Positions 24,842-36,577 of a stretch of DNA of 64,000 bases are shown here, piece after piece. The notes beneath the pieces are model-generated. The model searched no databases. It was not told the origin of the DNA and was given only the letters and a program-made list of their open reading frames with translations. How positions within the stretch are numbered: the first letter of the stretch is position 1; each line of letters starts with the position of its first letter. A program made the translations under genes and the position numbers. Origin of the DNA: Physcia stellaris (taxonomy: Eukaryota > Ascomycota > Lecanoromycetes > Caliciales > Physciaceae). The stretch is taken from assembly GCA_018902385.1 (NCBI GenBank), contig JABSSW010000004.1:806001-870000 (forward strand), written 5' to 3'.

Positions 24842-25912
24842 ATGAGCGTCTTAACAATCCTTGGTCTACGGAAACTTCTCGCCCAGGCTTACATGAGATG
24901 AAAAGGAAAAGGGCATACTAAATCGCTCTGATAAAGATGCGATAGTCGTGTAGCGAGACATACCTAGGTATTTAGCAGCTAAACTCAAAGGTCCCATCAT
25001 TGACTCTTCTCCAATGGTGTATATCATCAATTCAATTCAAGAAGGAACAGTTACTCGCTCGAACTTCCCATAGAATGATTTACCTACGAATTTAGGTATT
25101 TTGGAAACTTGAGGATCAATCCTCTTTTTCCGAAGCCGTCACCACAAACTCCCTATGCTCTGCTCTGCCTTGAGGCTCCCCAGCACCGATTTTTCTAGTT
25201 GTTGTGGGGATGGATTAGACCGAGGCAAGGACATAACTTCGGTGTCTGATTATTAAGGTAGACCCTGAGACCCTGCTTCTCGGCTGCGTTAGCGCGCGAT
25301 AAAGCTCTTAGCTCCACGGCAAGAAGCGGTCAACGAAATTTTCGTCAAAATCTCGAGCTCCCACACACTTTTCCTTCCCCTCACCCTTCATCTGCACCTC
25401 GCATCTCTACGCACCTTTACTCGCCCTTTACCTTTCAGTTACACTCCAACCAGACCGTCGGCCAAGCGCAGTTTTCGAGTCCTGCTAGCGACTCCAATTG
25501 GGCATCTGAGAAACATCTGTGGTCTTTGACTGTGGGCTTGTGACTCGAGGGCTTATCTGTGGGCTGGGAATATTTCTGTGACATTGGCAATTGTGAGCTA
25601 GATTCTGTTACTACCGAGGGCACTCGACCGTCGAGACATAATCACATTGAGATACCCGAGGCATTACGCTAGAGGGCTGATCTGTGGGCTTGTGGGCTTC
25701 CGAGGCTAAGAGGGCTTATTCAGGAGATACAGAGGGCTTCTGCCGCACATACAAAGTTCGATAACGAACTTTGAGCTTGATCAACACTGTACAGAGGGAT
25801 CGCATCTTCGAACAGACTCGAATAGTATGTTACTCGATTTCTGTCCCCTTGCGCTTTTATTGTCAACCGAGAAGTCTAATTTAGCCTAGGAGACCGTTTG
25901 CCCAAAGCAGCA
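24842..25912. other. Intergenic DNA and nucleolin-gene leader
   Basis: About 1.07 kb with no gene recognised. Around 25,500-25,730 there is a loose cluster of GAGGGCT and GTGGGCT words (at least eight), probably in the promoter or 5' UTR of the nucleolin gene. Pyrimidine-rich stretches at about 25,365-25,440 are typical of strong fungal promoters near the transcription start. Confidence 0.4.
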
Positions 25913-27524
25913 ATGGCAAAGTCGAAGAGTTCCGGCAAAGAGGCCGTCAAGGCTGCCAAGATTGGCAAACACACTGAGGTCAAAGACATCTCCTCGGTCA
26001 AAACAGGCGCGGTAACTAAACCTTCCCAGACGCCCAAGTCTAAGAGCAAGGAGATGGCAAAGGAGGTGGCCACAAAAGCCGATAAGAACTCCAAGAAGGC
26101 AAAGAAGGCGCCGACTCCTGTATCCAGTAGTGAGACGAGCGAGAGCGAGGAGGAAGTGGAAGCCAGCAGTGCAAGCTCTGCAAGCAGCGATGACGACTCC
26201 GAAGTCGAAACCCCAGCTGTGTCAAAGAAAGCCAACGGCACCAAGCTCAACGGCTCTGCTAAGCCAACAGCACCACTTGATGACAGTTCGGATTCCTCCG
26301 AGTCCTCCGCCTCTTCCGAGGACGAGGAGGAGAAGGAACTCGTGCCAGTCCCAGTAGCCAGCGAATCCGCGAAAGAGATGATCCTCAAGACATCAGAGTC
26401 CAGCGATGACTCTGAGGAGGCATCGAGCGATGAGAGCGACCAAGGAGATGATGCCGCTGTATTTAAGAAGGCAACTAAAGAGGTATGAGATAGATTACAA
26501 GTGCTAGTGGAAGCCTGTTAATGTTAATTCGTCTAGGAGTCGGTCGACCCTAAGAGCGAAGACTCAGATGCTTCCTCTGATGAGAGCGAGAAAGAGGCGC
26601 CTGTACCCAAGAAACGTAAGGCAGAGCCCGAAGCTACGCCTATGGCAAAGAAATTCAAAGCCGAGGCCCCTGCTGGCGATGATGATAAGCCGCAGAACAA
26701 TCTCTTTGTCGGCAATCTGTCCTGGAATATTGACGAAGCGGCGCTTACTGCAGAGTTTGAGAAGTTCGGTGAGCTCCAGAGCGTTAGAATCATAACCGAC
26801 AAGGAGAGTGGGCGTTCTCGAGGGTAAGAATCACTTCGAAGTCTAAGCTCGAAGTCGACTGACGATTTGCAGATTCGGCTACGTCGAATTCGTTGAGTCA
26901 TCTGCTGGTGCCCAGGCACAGAAGGAGCTTCACGGCACCAAGCTTGACGATCGTGAATTGAACATCGATTTTGCCAATTCTAAGAAGGATCCCAAGGAAC
27001 GCTCTAATCAACGCCAGAACAAATTCGGCGATCAAACAACCGCACCTTCGGAAACCCTCTTCGTTGCCAACATTGCTTTCGGTGCGACTGAGGACATTAT
27101 CGGTGAAGCGTTCGGAGCCCACGGTCAGGTACAGTCTGTTCGCCTACCTACCGACATGGAGTCTGGACAACCCAAGGGATTTGGCTACGTTACCTTCGGT
27201 AGCATCGAGGATGCCACGACAGCAATGCAGCAGATGTCCGGTGCTGTGATCGAAGGCCGCCCAATTCGTCTTGACTTTGCTGGACCTCGACCTGAGCGTG
27301 GAGGCGATCGTGGAGGCCGTGGTGGTCGTGGGGGATTCGATCGCGGCGGACGTGGTGGCGGACGTGGTCGTGGCGGCTTTGATCGTGGTGGACGCGGTGG
27401 GCGTGGAGGCTTTGACCGCGGTGGGCGTGGAGGCTTTGACCGCGGTGGACGTGGCGGTGGACGCGGAGGGTCTACCAACCGTGGAGGCTTCGGAGACTTC
27501 AAGGGTAAGAAGATGACCTTCTAG
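25913..27524 (+). CDS. Nucleolin-like protein (NSR1/GAR2 type), pre-rRNA processing
   Basis: Nucleolar RNA-binding protein needed in yeasts for pre-rRNA processing and 40S subunit production (NSR1 in budding yeast, gar2 in fission yeast). Three exons: 25,913-26,482, 26,537-26,823 and 26,873-27,524; introns of 54 and 49 nt; 502 residues. Domain order: a long Lys-rich then Ser/Asp/Glu-rich acidic N-terminus (about residues 1-240, likely casein-kinase-2 sites and basic nuclear localisation signals such as KKRK); RRM1 from about 244 (LFVGNLSWN as RNP2, GFGYVEF as RNP1); RRM2 from about 346 (LFVANIAFG, GFGYVTF); and a C-terminal GAR domain of RGG/GGRGG repeats with interspersed GGFDRGG (about 430-490). 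This is the complete nucleolin layout. The ATG at 25,913 is the first in frame. The GAR coding repeats are prone to length change. Confidence 0.95.
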
Positions 27525-28466
27525 ATGCCCGGTTCAAGATCCAGGCACATGGTAAGTAGTGAAAGGTGAGTTGCCTGACCCTTCTGCTGTGAGGCTTGTG
27601 ATCCTGCTAGGTCCTCCTTATTACGACGTGGAATGGCCTTCAAAAGTTTGTTTTCAGTGGCTCACAATACATACATCTGTATTACGCTGTACGATATCTT
27701 ATGGTCTCACTCTCGGCTCAAAGATGGAGAAGTCAGGCATGGCATTCTGTGCTATACTCAGAATAGTAGACCCACTACATAGAAAGGTCCAAGTCATAGA
27801 CTGCAAAGCGTGGTCTGATATTCCTATTGTATATCATGTGACTATTTAAGCATGATCTCGATTCGAAACGTGCCTGGATCATCAGACCCTGCGCGGGCAC
27901 CTGGCCTGGCTGTCTCCAGCTGGATGCTAGTCGTCGCTTTGTGCCAGACAAGGGTACCATATCCTGCGAATATTATGCAAGCAGCTCCCTGTAGACCTCT
28001 ATACTGCTCGTCAAACACTCCACACCTCACCCAGAACTATCTAACATTTTCCTAATAAGATGGAGAAACAAAGAAGGTTGTAAAGTACGTGTAGGTATTC
28101 CAGCCAAGAGGTAGCCCCACGCTCCGCCAAGTCATCCCGCTCGACCATCTCTCTAGGTGATCAGGGTCCAGCCGTCATCACTCGCCATATCAGCCTTCTT
28201 TGACGACGCAACAGTCCTCCAGCACAGCTATTGTGGATGGACACAACCTACATTGCTTCGAGGACCCCGAAGATCTGTCGAAACAGTCATGCAGAAACAA
28301 CGAGTCAAATGCAGCATGTGATTTGACCTCACCCTCTCTCGTACTTTTCGCAAACGGCCACCCTCGCCGAGCAGCCCTCGGGGCTCGCTGGCTAGACAGC
28401 CTTCAGTCGCCTACCTTCGCCCTTAGAGTACAGCATCTCGAGCTATAGTCTATAGAGAAATCAGTC
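27525..28466. other. Intergenic region
   Basis: About 940 bp between the nucleolin stop and the next start codon. No gene supported: the open frames here lack an ATG at a plausible place or have no coding character. It should hold the nucleolin 3' UTR and the promoter of the following gene. Confidence 0.5.
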
Positions 28467-29822
28467 ATGCAGTCTCCATCTTCAAATATCTCCGCCAACC
28501 CAACTGGTACTCCAAGCGCTCGTGCTCCGTTCCAGGCGCAGCGTGTCCCTGGGATCACTCGATCAATGTCAGGTATCAGGCGCTTGAGGTCAGACGGTAT
28601 GTACCTCTACACTAAACTCTAGGTATCTCGACCACCGTTGTCCTGCATACCTCCTACATCATCGTTCATACATAGCCAGTCCATCAGCCCTGCAATAATG
28701 GATAGTATATACTCATACGGGTGTTACGCAGAATCGTGGATCGAAGTTTCCTCTCAGCCTTCCTCATCCTCCCTTTCTTCCGCCGCGAATGACGATAACA
28801 TCCCTCCCGGCTATCGCGTGCACCACGACATCAGGCGAAGACGACGATTGAACAGGGCAGTCTCCCTTCCCTACGGTGCACCTGTTCGATCAGCAAGTAC
28901 AACTGGTAGTAGTCAGGAGGAGTATGAGGAAAGCGAGAGCGAGTCAGATCGTATAATGACGAGCTCGAATGAAGGCCTTGAGCAGCAATCTTCGGAAGGT
29001 GTTAGCCCAGCCGCCCAAACGTCCTCAGCCTCCGAACAAGGGGAAGAAGATGACGATGATGAGAACTCTACCGCGCTAGGCGTTGTATCTCACGAGCAAG
29101 CCTTTACACCTCAACCGAACGCTTTCTCTCATCCACCACAGGCGCAGACGGCTAGACCTACCGAAGTCCGCGAATCTTACTTTCCGACACCTCGCGAACC
29201 ACCAAGGCTTACAGCTCGTTCATATCCCCCTCAACGATCACGATCTCACACGCCATACAATATTATATCTCCGTCTCATCAAGCCGACCATGATGCTGCT
29301 TTGCGCGCAAGCCTTTCTACTCTGCTCTCGTGTGCCGCAGCAGCTAGAGGCCTACCCAAGCGGGAGCAAGCCCCAGCTCTGCCGAGACGTCCTACGCCCC
29401 CATCTACCAGAGTGGAACCTATGACTCTGCGCATGGTCCCGGAATCGGTAGCTGTCGGGCAGGTCCCAGAAGCACCTCGCTCAACCGCGCGCACGCGATC
29501 ACCAAGTAATTCCACAGGGCAGTCCGGGAATGAAAAAGGGAAACGGAAAGCCTCGACGTCGAAAGACCGGCGAGAGGCAAGGAAGAAGCAGAGGCCGAGC
29601 ATTGATGAGATGAACGTTTCGCCGACTTTGATGACTTGGGTTGTTAGTGCAGGAGTTGTGGTGCTATTCAGTGCTATCAGCTTTTCAGCGGGTTACGTTA
29701 TAGGACGAGAAGTTGGTCGATTGGAGGCTGGTTCCAATGGTGCTGGCCAAGGGTTTGTTTCTAGCAGCAAGGGTTTAAGGAAGCTTCGATGGGGCACGAG
29801 CTCAACCGTCATCCGGGTATGA
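28467..29822 (+). CDS. Conserved Pezizomycotina protein with C-terminal membrane segment
   Basis: Unknown function. The model has two exons, 28,467-28,596 and 28,732-29,822, joined in frame to 406 residues. I prefer it over a single exon from the ATG at 28,698 because splicing brings the motif ESWIEVSSQPSSSSLSS to a short N-terminal exon, and that motif looks like a conserved block known from fungal proteins (from memory). The intron (135 nt) starts GTATGT and ends GCAG. Most of the protein is disordered: Ser-rich, an acidic stretch (EQGEEDDDDE), Pro/Arg-rich, then a Lys/Arg-rich segment. A single hydrophobic helix lies at about residues 344-368 (WVVSAGVVVLFSAISFSAGY), followed by a short basic tail. 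This suggests a tail-proximal membrane anchor with a long cytosolic or nuclear N-terminus. Confidence 0.75.
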
Positions 29823-30214
29823 GGTGATGAGTGAAGATAACGAACGTCTCACAGGAAGGCATAGGATGAGGTCTGGAGCGACGGAGTGTGGGACGAATCC
29901 TTATGCTGGCGTTTATCTGTTATGGGTTTTCACTCATTGGGCCATTTGTAACCAAAATACCCACAGCTCAAACAAATGGAATGGAATGTATCACAAGCTA
30001 TCGAAACTCGAGATTCCCCATCCCTTGATAAGCTGCGTATCTCCAAGACTTGAGCCTATAAGTCTACCCCCAAGTCTATTCTATCTTACATGTAAGCTTT
30101 CATATTTCACGCTAGCCAAATTGAGCGGAATCACTCTTGGTATTTCCGAAGCTCGCGACCTCAACTTTCACTCACTGTCGAGCTTTACACCACAATTCTG
30201 CAATCTTCACGAAC
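29823..30214. other. Intergenic region
   Basis: About 390 bp between two plus-strand genes: the 3' UTR of the membrane protein and the promoter of mL54. No separate feature seen. Confidence 0.5.
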
Positions 30215-31017
30215 ATGATCTGCCAGCGCTGCCTCTCTCGTCGCCAACCCATGTCCTCGCTCCGCTTCTTCTCAACCACCACCCGCCTCCCATCACCAGC
30301 CAATCCACCTGCCGCGACATCTACCTCCGCCGCCCAGCCATTCTCCACCCCCTTCACACCCTCACCCGCTCGTAATCCAGAATACAAAGATGCGGTCTCG
30401 CAATCGGTTCCCTCCGACGCTACTGTCCGACCAACAAAGCAGGCGACGGCCGAACCAAAATCCAGTGTCAAGGCGGGCACAGTGCTGAGGGGATTGGGGT
30501 ATATCAAGGGTAAAGAAGCACCGATAGCGAAAGAGGACCATGAGTATCCGGATTGGCTTTGGGGATTGCTGGATGGCAGGAAGGATGCTGGGAAGGAGGG
30601 AAAGGAGGAGGGGGATCTATTTGGTTAGTTTCTACGTTCCTTATAATGCGTTTGCATCTTTATGATGAATGTCTTGAGCTGCATTTCCAACCCCATACAC
30701 GACATCGAATTGTGCTTGGTATGCGATGTCTTCTGACTATCTCACGAATAGCAAAATCGAAGAAGCAGCGCCGGATAGCGGCTAAGGCCGAACGAAAGGC
30801 TTTGAAGGCTAATCCTAGCCTTGCTTTTGCCGCTCCTAAGATCCCTTTGGAACATCAGAGTATAGACCTACCTGCTGCAACGCCAAATGCACAGGATACG
30901 AGCGAAACGGAAGCACAGAGAAATGCTAGAGAGGCACGAGAAGAGTTGACAGGGGCTATGCGGAAGAGCAGGAGAAAGAGCATTAAAGAAGGAAATTTCT
31001 TGAAAGCAATGCGATAG
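30215..31017 (+). CDS. MRPL37: Mitochondrial large ribosomal subunit protein mL54
   Basis: Component of the mitochondrial ribosome large subunit (yeast Mrpl37, family L54/mL54). Two exons, 30,215-30,623 and 30,752-31,017, separated by a 128-nt intron ending AATAG; 224 residues. The N-terminus (MICQRCLSRR..., Arg/Ser-rich, few acids) is a typical mitochondrial targeting sequence. The L54 core lies at about residues 86-120: KAGTVLRGLGYIKGK, then EYPDWLWGLLD. The second exon encodes a Lys/Arg-rich tail ending RRKSIKEGNFLKAMR. Fungal homologues are longer than the roughly 105-residue yeast protein, so the length is acceptable. Confidence 0.9.
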
Positions 31018-34000
31018 TGAACATAGGCGAAGGGGACTGCCTGGGGACAAAGACGGCCTTGGGGATCATCCAAGGGGCAGGATCATGTAGAAGATGTACG
31101 TTCTATGCAAACTTAATCAGTACTGCAAATCGCGTCCGCTAATATAATTATAGGCGACTAAGAGCTGATGCAGTCACCCGTCAAAGACAAGACGATCTTC
31201 TATACGGCGGGCCTCCGTTGCTCTTCCATGCTCATGGTGGTGATCTCAGATGTTCAAGCAAGACTGTCCAGTACCGTTGTCAAGGTCCCAAAACTAGCGT
31301 TCGTACCATAAACAAGCCGAGTTACTATGTCTCGTACGTTTTACCTACCTTTCACAAGCCAGGATAGCATTGGATGAATGTATCGCCGTGGAAGTGAAAT
31401 TTCTCAACTTTGACTCCAGACATGGCAGTTGAAACCATTGGCAGCTTGTGCCGCTGCATCCAAGGTCTGCTCATTGCTGTTTCCTTTTGAGTGCCTTACC
31501 ACAAGTTGGCCATGGACATCATTATCCAGCAAAGTATTCCGTATGTATTCTTTTAATCTTCACAGCTTTTTTACATAAGGCTTGAGTCGATGGGCTTCAA
31601 CACACGCCACTAGAGGTTGTAGCCCCTTAACACCTCCATCCATACCACCTCCACTCATACCACCTGCATCAATCGTTCACTTCTACAACCGTAGGCCAAG
31701 GATCGGATTGAGGGTGTACATCTCGAATCATTTGCGGGGATCCGAATAATCAGCACTATTGACTAAATGTAAGCAGTTTTCCTTCATGGGGCTCCCTGGA
31801 ATGCCAGCTCCATCTGTGCTTCAACCAGCGATACCTGACCAGCCCGCGTATGTAGTCCGTAGAGGACAAAGCGCACGCAATGGATATCCTTGACCTGAAC
31901 TTCTTGCTTCAGTGGCTCGTCTCGCATTCAGCAGTATTTCGGCAATCGATCATTGGGCTCCGTAGCCCCGAACTCTTTTGTTGTTGGTTGGTACTTGGTA
32001 CTTCCGCTTTCCTTCTCCTTGTATCTTCGTAGGTGTTCTCTCCCTAATAATTCCTTTTTCTTGACTCTGAAAAGAACTGTGATATACTCCGCAAGCTTAG
32101 CACTCTACTAAGCCCTTAGTAAGAGGTAATAGTAGCTTTAGGCTTCACTGGCTTCTGCTGTTTCCTATGTCATGATTCGCATTGTCAGATTTATGCCCTG
32201 TGCTGATTCTTGGCTTCGTAGGGCGTTGCTTATTGCCGGAAGAAGAAGATTTATCATGTTTTTGACTTTAACATGGAGTAGGCGTGGCCATTATCTAATT
32301 TCTTGATACTGCTCGGATTCGCAATCGACGACATTCGACTAGCGGTGGGACCATGGAATTTTATTTGACGTATAATGCGTCAGATCAATTACTCAACGAC
32401 TCATTGGCGGTTATGTATCGTGTCTTAAAGCGCAGACTTACACGGTGGATACGGCTATTCTATTTGAAGCTGGACGAAGCAGGAAAATGGAGAGTATATC
32501 TGGGCGTGGAGTGTTGGTTCGTTGCTGTCGATTCGCCAAACGGATAGAGCGATATTACGCACATCACTCGTTTGGCAATTGATGGAAAAGATCCGCTGCA
32601 TGATCTCCTTCGCTCAGATTTCTCAAGAAGAGTCTGAATCGTCATGACTATCCGTTTATGTTACCAGGCCGTGCGTAAGCAGGATAGCTTCTGACAGGAT
32701 CTCATACTTATCATGACATTTCCTTTGTAAAGATCCCACTTCGCTCCATGTTAAACAGTCTCCATCCTAGATACAAGTTTCCCATACGCTTACTCAGCCT
32801 GCATCAATGCTAGCTCCTGTGTCCTTCATAACTCTAGATATGCCTCGCTGAGTTTGTAGAAGACTTAGACGTCGGAATACGGGCTAAAACCAAAAATTGC
32901 GAGGCAATTGCGAGGTGTTGTGGGAGGAATGCGTTGATCAATGAATGAATGGCAATACAACTCTTTAGCTAATAGCTAGGCAACGGTAGATCGATCTCCC
33001 GAGTATTGCGCATGATTGAGCAGGAGATAAGCCTGGAGAGTGAGTCAGTCGCACTCTTGTTCAGGGAGTCACTTACTGAGTTCGCCTCTTCCTCTCTCTC
33101 TCTCTTTATATCCAAACCTGTATTCTCTCCCCCTTCCTCTCTTCCTCTCAGGCAATTTCCGCACCATCATGAACGATTCCGACTCGCTGCCACTCTCAAA
33201 GAAGCCCGCCTCTAGTTCTACTCTAAACCCACCAAAACCCTCCATCCCAACCCTCCAAAAATGTCCCCCCTCCCCACCCAACCCCCCCTAAACCTCCCAA
33301 GCCTCGAATCCCCCCCTTTCCCCATCTCCTCCTCCCCTTAACCAAGCGAATCCGAGAACAAGTCCCCATCATCAAGGACGCGATTTCGGTCGAGGCTTTG
33401 AGATGTGCGTTTGAGGTGTTGGGGGGTGGGGGTGGGGATGGGGAAGGGAGGGTGGAGATATTTTGATGGGGTGGCGTTGGGGTAGAGGGAGCTTGTGTTG
33501 GCGATTGGGGGATTTGTGAGGGTGGGAAGGGAGGATGGTTGGGGGAGCGGGAAGATGGGTTTGTGGGTCAGGGGAAGGAGTGCCTGTCTGGTTGGAGTTG
33601 GGTCGTGGGGGAAATGGAAATGGAAATGGATGCTTGGTTGGTTGGATCTAAGGGGGGTTTGATATGGGTATCGCTTTTGGAGCGCGGGGCTTTGGGGTAC
33701 TGGGAGCTTACTAGCTATGATACTGTCTTGGTGCTTTCCCTACTTTTCCCAGGGAGTCGAAATAGGCGAGGAAATTTGGTCCTGACGCCACGATCATCCA
33801 TTGAATCCGGGGTTTGAGTCCGTTACACAGCTTCCCTGAAACCTAAGTGCTCAAAGCTCGTTCCCTTTCTTATCGGTACGAGAGCTCTATTCATCAAAGT
33901 GGGCTACAATATCCATGATTTCGATCCAATCTACTATCCGCACACGATATATCCAGCTTCACAAGCCAAAGCGCGTTCTCAGGCTTATCTATACCCCCCC

Positions 34001-34060
34001 GCCATAATCGCCGCATTAACAGCCAGCGTCCTCCTCTCCTCCTCCCTTCTTTCCACGTCT
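31018..34060. other. 3-kb region without a convincing gene
   Basis: Between mL54 and the phosphoesterase pseudogene I see no recognisable gene. Candidates considered: a 64-codon frame at 32,353 and a proline-rich stretch around 33,170-33,470 that would need a frame change to reach a coding-like segment (LTKRIREQVPIIKD...). The second half has strong strand asymmetry: a C-rich tract at about 33,225-33,330 is followed by a G-rich tract at about 33,410-33,560. Confidence 0.35.
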
Positions 34061-34812
34061 CTACACAAACGGCCCACGATACAGATTCCTCTTTAAAGGA
34101 TCGGTGAATTGCCTCGTTTTTGCGCGCCGGAGCCGATTTCGCAGGCCTCGTCTTCGAACCGATGATGTCGATCCCGTAGCCCTCGTGGATGTGCCCCAGG
34201 CAAGTGCATCCTGGGCTTGGCTGGCTCTGCGGATCGCGTGCAGGAGACTCGGACGGCCTTGGTACGGGTCAAGGGTGCCGTGCGTCTGGGATCGGGTTCG
34301 TGGCGATGGATTCGATGCCGCGGGCGGTCTTCGTGGTGGGATGAGGGGGTTGGAGGGGGATACATGGAGAGGAGTGTGAAGTTCGCGCTGGGAGCGAGGG
34401 GGAAGGTGGAAGTGCCTTCTTCGTTCAGGAAGATTACGCCGGCGGTGCTTCCGGTCGTTGCCAGGGTGTGGTCTTGCGGGGCTTCTGGATACGCTTCTGC
34501 TGCGCTGCAGCGGGCTTCCCGGTGTTCGCTGTCGAGTTCTAGGCCGTGGGTCCCGGCGATGCACGAGTTTCAGCGATGCGTCTATCATGCTGAGCATGGT
34601 GATGGCTTTTTGAAGGAAGTGACTCCGCCCACTTCGGTCAGGTCGCCACAGTGCAGTAGAATATCGGCTTTAGGTGTAATGGGTTGCAACGGCGGTGATC
34701 TATCGGCTTTTTCGTCAAATTGAATATTGAGCGTGTCGGAGATCATGAGGAAGGATGTCGTTATTTTCGAAGGCGGTACCATAGGTTTTCTTTTGATGGA
34801 CGATACTTTCAT
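34061..34812 (-). pseudogene. Calcineurin-like metallophosphoesterase pseudogene
   Basis: Minus-strand relic of a host metallophosphoesterase of the MPPED/YfcE-like type. From the ATG at 34,812 the frame reads FLMISDTLN..., then LLHCGDLTEVGG. Active genes have SDTH and GDLTE, so the first metal-binding His is Leu here. Near 34,613 and again near 34,565 the frame shifts by one base. The next frames read IAGTHGLELD where GNHDLELD is expected, losing the Asn and Asp, and later HIHEGYG in yet another frame. At least three frame changes and damage to two metal-site motifs make a working enzyme very unlikely. The end at 34,061 is the stop of the last coding-like frame. Composition is normal, so this decay differs from the AT-rich mutation of the repeats. 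Confidence 0.8.
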
Positions 34813-35399
34813 TATACTCAAGTGGTGTTTTCTTTCTCAATCTGGCTCGAAGAAGCCTTGGGTATAGCTGCTGTTTCTGCTTCCGGAAATTTCAAGCATA
34901 GCAGATGGTAGGAAGGGTTCGCCCACAATTTAGACTTACTGTACTCGGCTGTGTGATTCACAAATGGGTTTGATTGAACAATAGAGTTCGGAAAAGGGCA
35001 GTCGGGTTTCAATTTGCATGCGTTGCAAGCGTAACATTACGCTCCAGCTAATGTTGCTACTCATGTTCTCCGAGGTTGGCATATGGCTAGAGGATTAATT
35101 TAGATTCTTTGATACTGCAGATTATCTTAATCTGCAAGTATTAACAGCCCTTTCCCCGCAGCTGTATAGTGTAAGGCGTTTTGACCTCTGCATTTATTTC
35201 TTAGTCGAATAGTAAGCTTACAGAAGGGCTCTGATCCGAACGGTAGAAAGTCGAGCAGTACCGCTCATCAAAAGACATTCGAAAAAGTCCCGAGAATACC
35301 TGTCGTGAACACTCCACAGATTTAAAACCACTTGGGGAAAAATGCCATCATAAGAACACTATGGATTATCCGTTCCCTAAAAAGCTGCTATGGTGGAGT
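34813..35399. other. Intergenic region
   Basis: About 590 bp with no gene supported. It contains the former promoter of the phosphoesterase relic and the downstream region of the secreted-protein gene. Confidence 0.45.
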
Positions 35400-36577
35400 T
35401 CAACGACCACTCTCCCAGCTCTCCCTACAACGATCAGTACGAACTCCCCTGTTGAAGACGGGAAATAATGACAGACCTAGCCCAAAAGCGGTGCCAGCCT
35501 TCCCGATCCTAGCACACATATCATCAAGCGCAACCATGGCCTCCCAAATATGGGCAGTGGACTCGCTGTCCTCCGCACCAGCAACATAAACTGTGTATCC
35601 ACACTCTGGGATCCCTGTAAGAGAGCAGCTTCAGCATCCCAAGACACTTTTCAAAGAAAAGCATGGTTTGAAGAAATTTAGTGGTGATGAGAGAAACGTA
35701 CTAGGCCACACAGTCCACGGCACCATGGTATCCGTCCGCCTGCTTCTCTCATGCACGAAGTGCTCATAGGTTTCCGACATATGCATGGTACTGTATATAT
35801 GCTCGCAATCACGCGGCGCGGTGCGAGCTCGAGGATGTTCACAGCGTACATGGGGGTTGTAAGCCGTCAGTTCCATCCACATGCGACCATTGCGTCCTGA
35901 TATGCCCAAAAACTCTTAACCAAAACTCCATACGAGAGGAGATCTATGTTCTGGAAGATTTTTTTAATAAATACATACCTAACCCGGAGACCACGCCACC
36001 CTCTGCCCTCGCGTGGGTGCCTCCACCGACGCATTTCTGCGCCAGCGCTGCGCCGGCGTTGTAAGCCTCCTCCATAGTCCACTCGTCGACGAAAATTTCC
36101 TCAATCTGGAGGGTGTAGGCAGTGCGACCATCCGCTTTGGTTTTCGTCAGTTCTCATCCATGTTGCCGAAACGGTGAAAGGAAAATAATAACAATGGAAA
36201 TGCGAATTGATTAAGGGAAAAGGAGAAGAAGCTGTACCGCTGGAAACACGAGCAGGGAGTCGCACATCGAAGGAACCGGGGCTGTCGCGGTGGCCGAACG
36301 ATAACGGATGGGTATCATGACCCAATCCGTGATCTAGAGCGTCAAGGCAGGAGCGGAATGAGAGATCCGAACCATATTCTTCGCCGCTGCAGTGGAATTG
36401 CGTGTCATTGAGTGATGTGAAGTTGGCGTTCAATTGTGAAAGATCAGGGACATCGGAAGCATTGTTCGGGAGCGCGTCCCGTCCGATGTGAGGATGGGAT
36501 ACTGAAAGCGCATACGCGGCCACATGAGAAAAGGTACTGCTCGAAAGTGCAGTAATTGCGAGACGTAATAGCCACAT
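35400..36577 (-). CDS. Predicted secreted protein, four exons, unknown function
   Basis: Not a family I can name. Four exons on the minus strand join in frame: 36,577-36,238, 36,134-35,979, 35,914-35,702 and 35,614-35,400, with introns of 103, 64 and 87 nt and GT-AG ends; 307 residues. The start at 36,577 gives a clear signal peptide (MWLLRLAITALSS... ending near HVAAYA). The mature part has Cys residues spread across the exons (GEEYGSDLSFRSCLDAL, AQKCVGGG, HVRCEHPRA, PRDCEHIYSTM, IPECGYTVYVAGAED) and an NFT/NDT glycosylation pair. A Cys-flanked SCLDAL block, a GGxV block and a C...STM block resemble small secreted proteins common in plant-associated ascomycetes, but that is inference. The last exon could end differently if a further intron exists. 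Confidence 0.6.

Noticed and set aside
25876-26388. 170-codon Ser/Leu-rich frame antisense to the nucleolin N-terminus
   Set aside because: Mirror of the acidic Ser-rich coding repeats of the sense gene; no independent features.
27185-27502. Pro/Arg-rich frame antisense to the RGG region
   Set aside because: Direct antisense reading of GGN-CGN repeats; typical artefact.
28200-28448. 82-codon frame upstream of the membrane-anchored protein
   Set aside because: No ATG start; lies in the likely leader of the following gene, whose first exon is supported by an in-frame intron.
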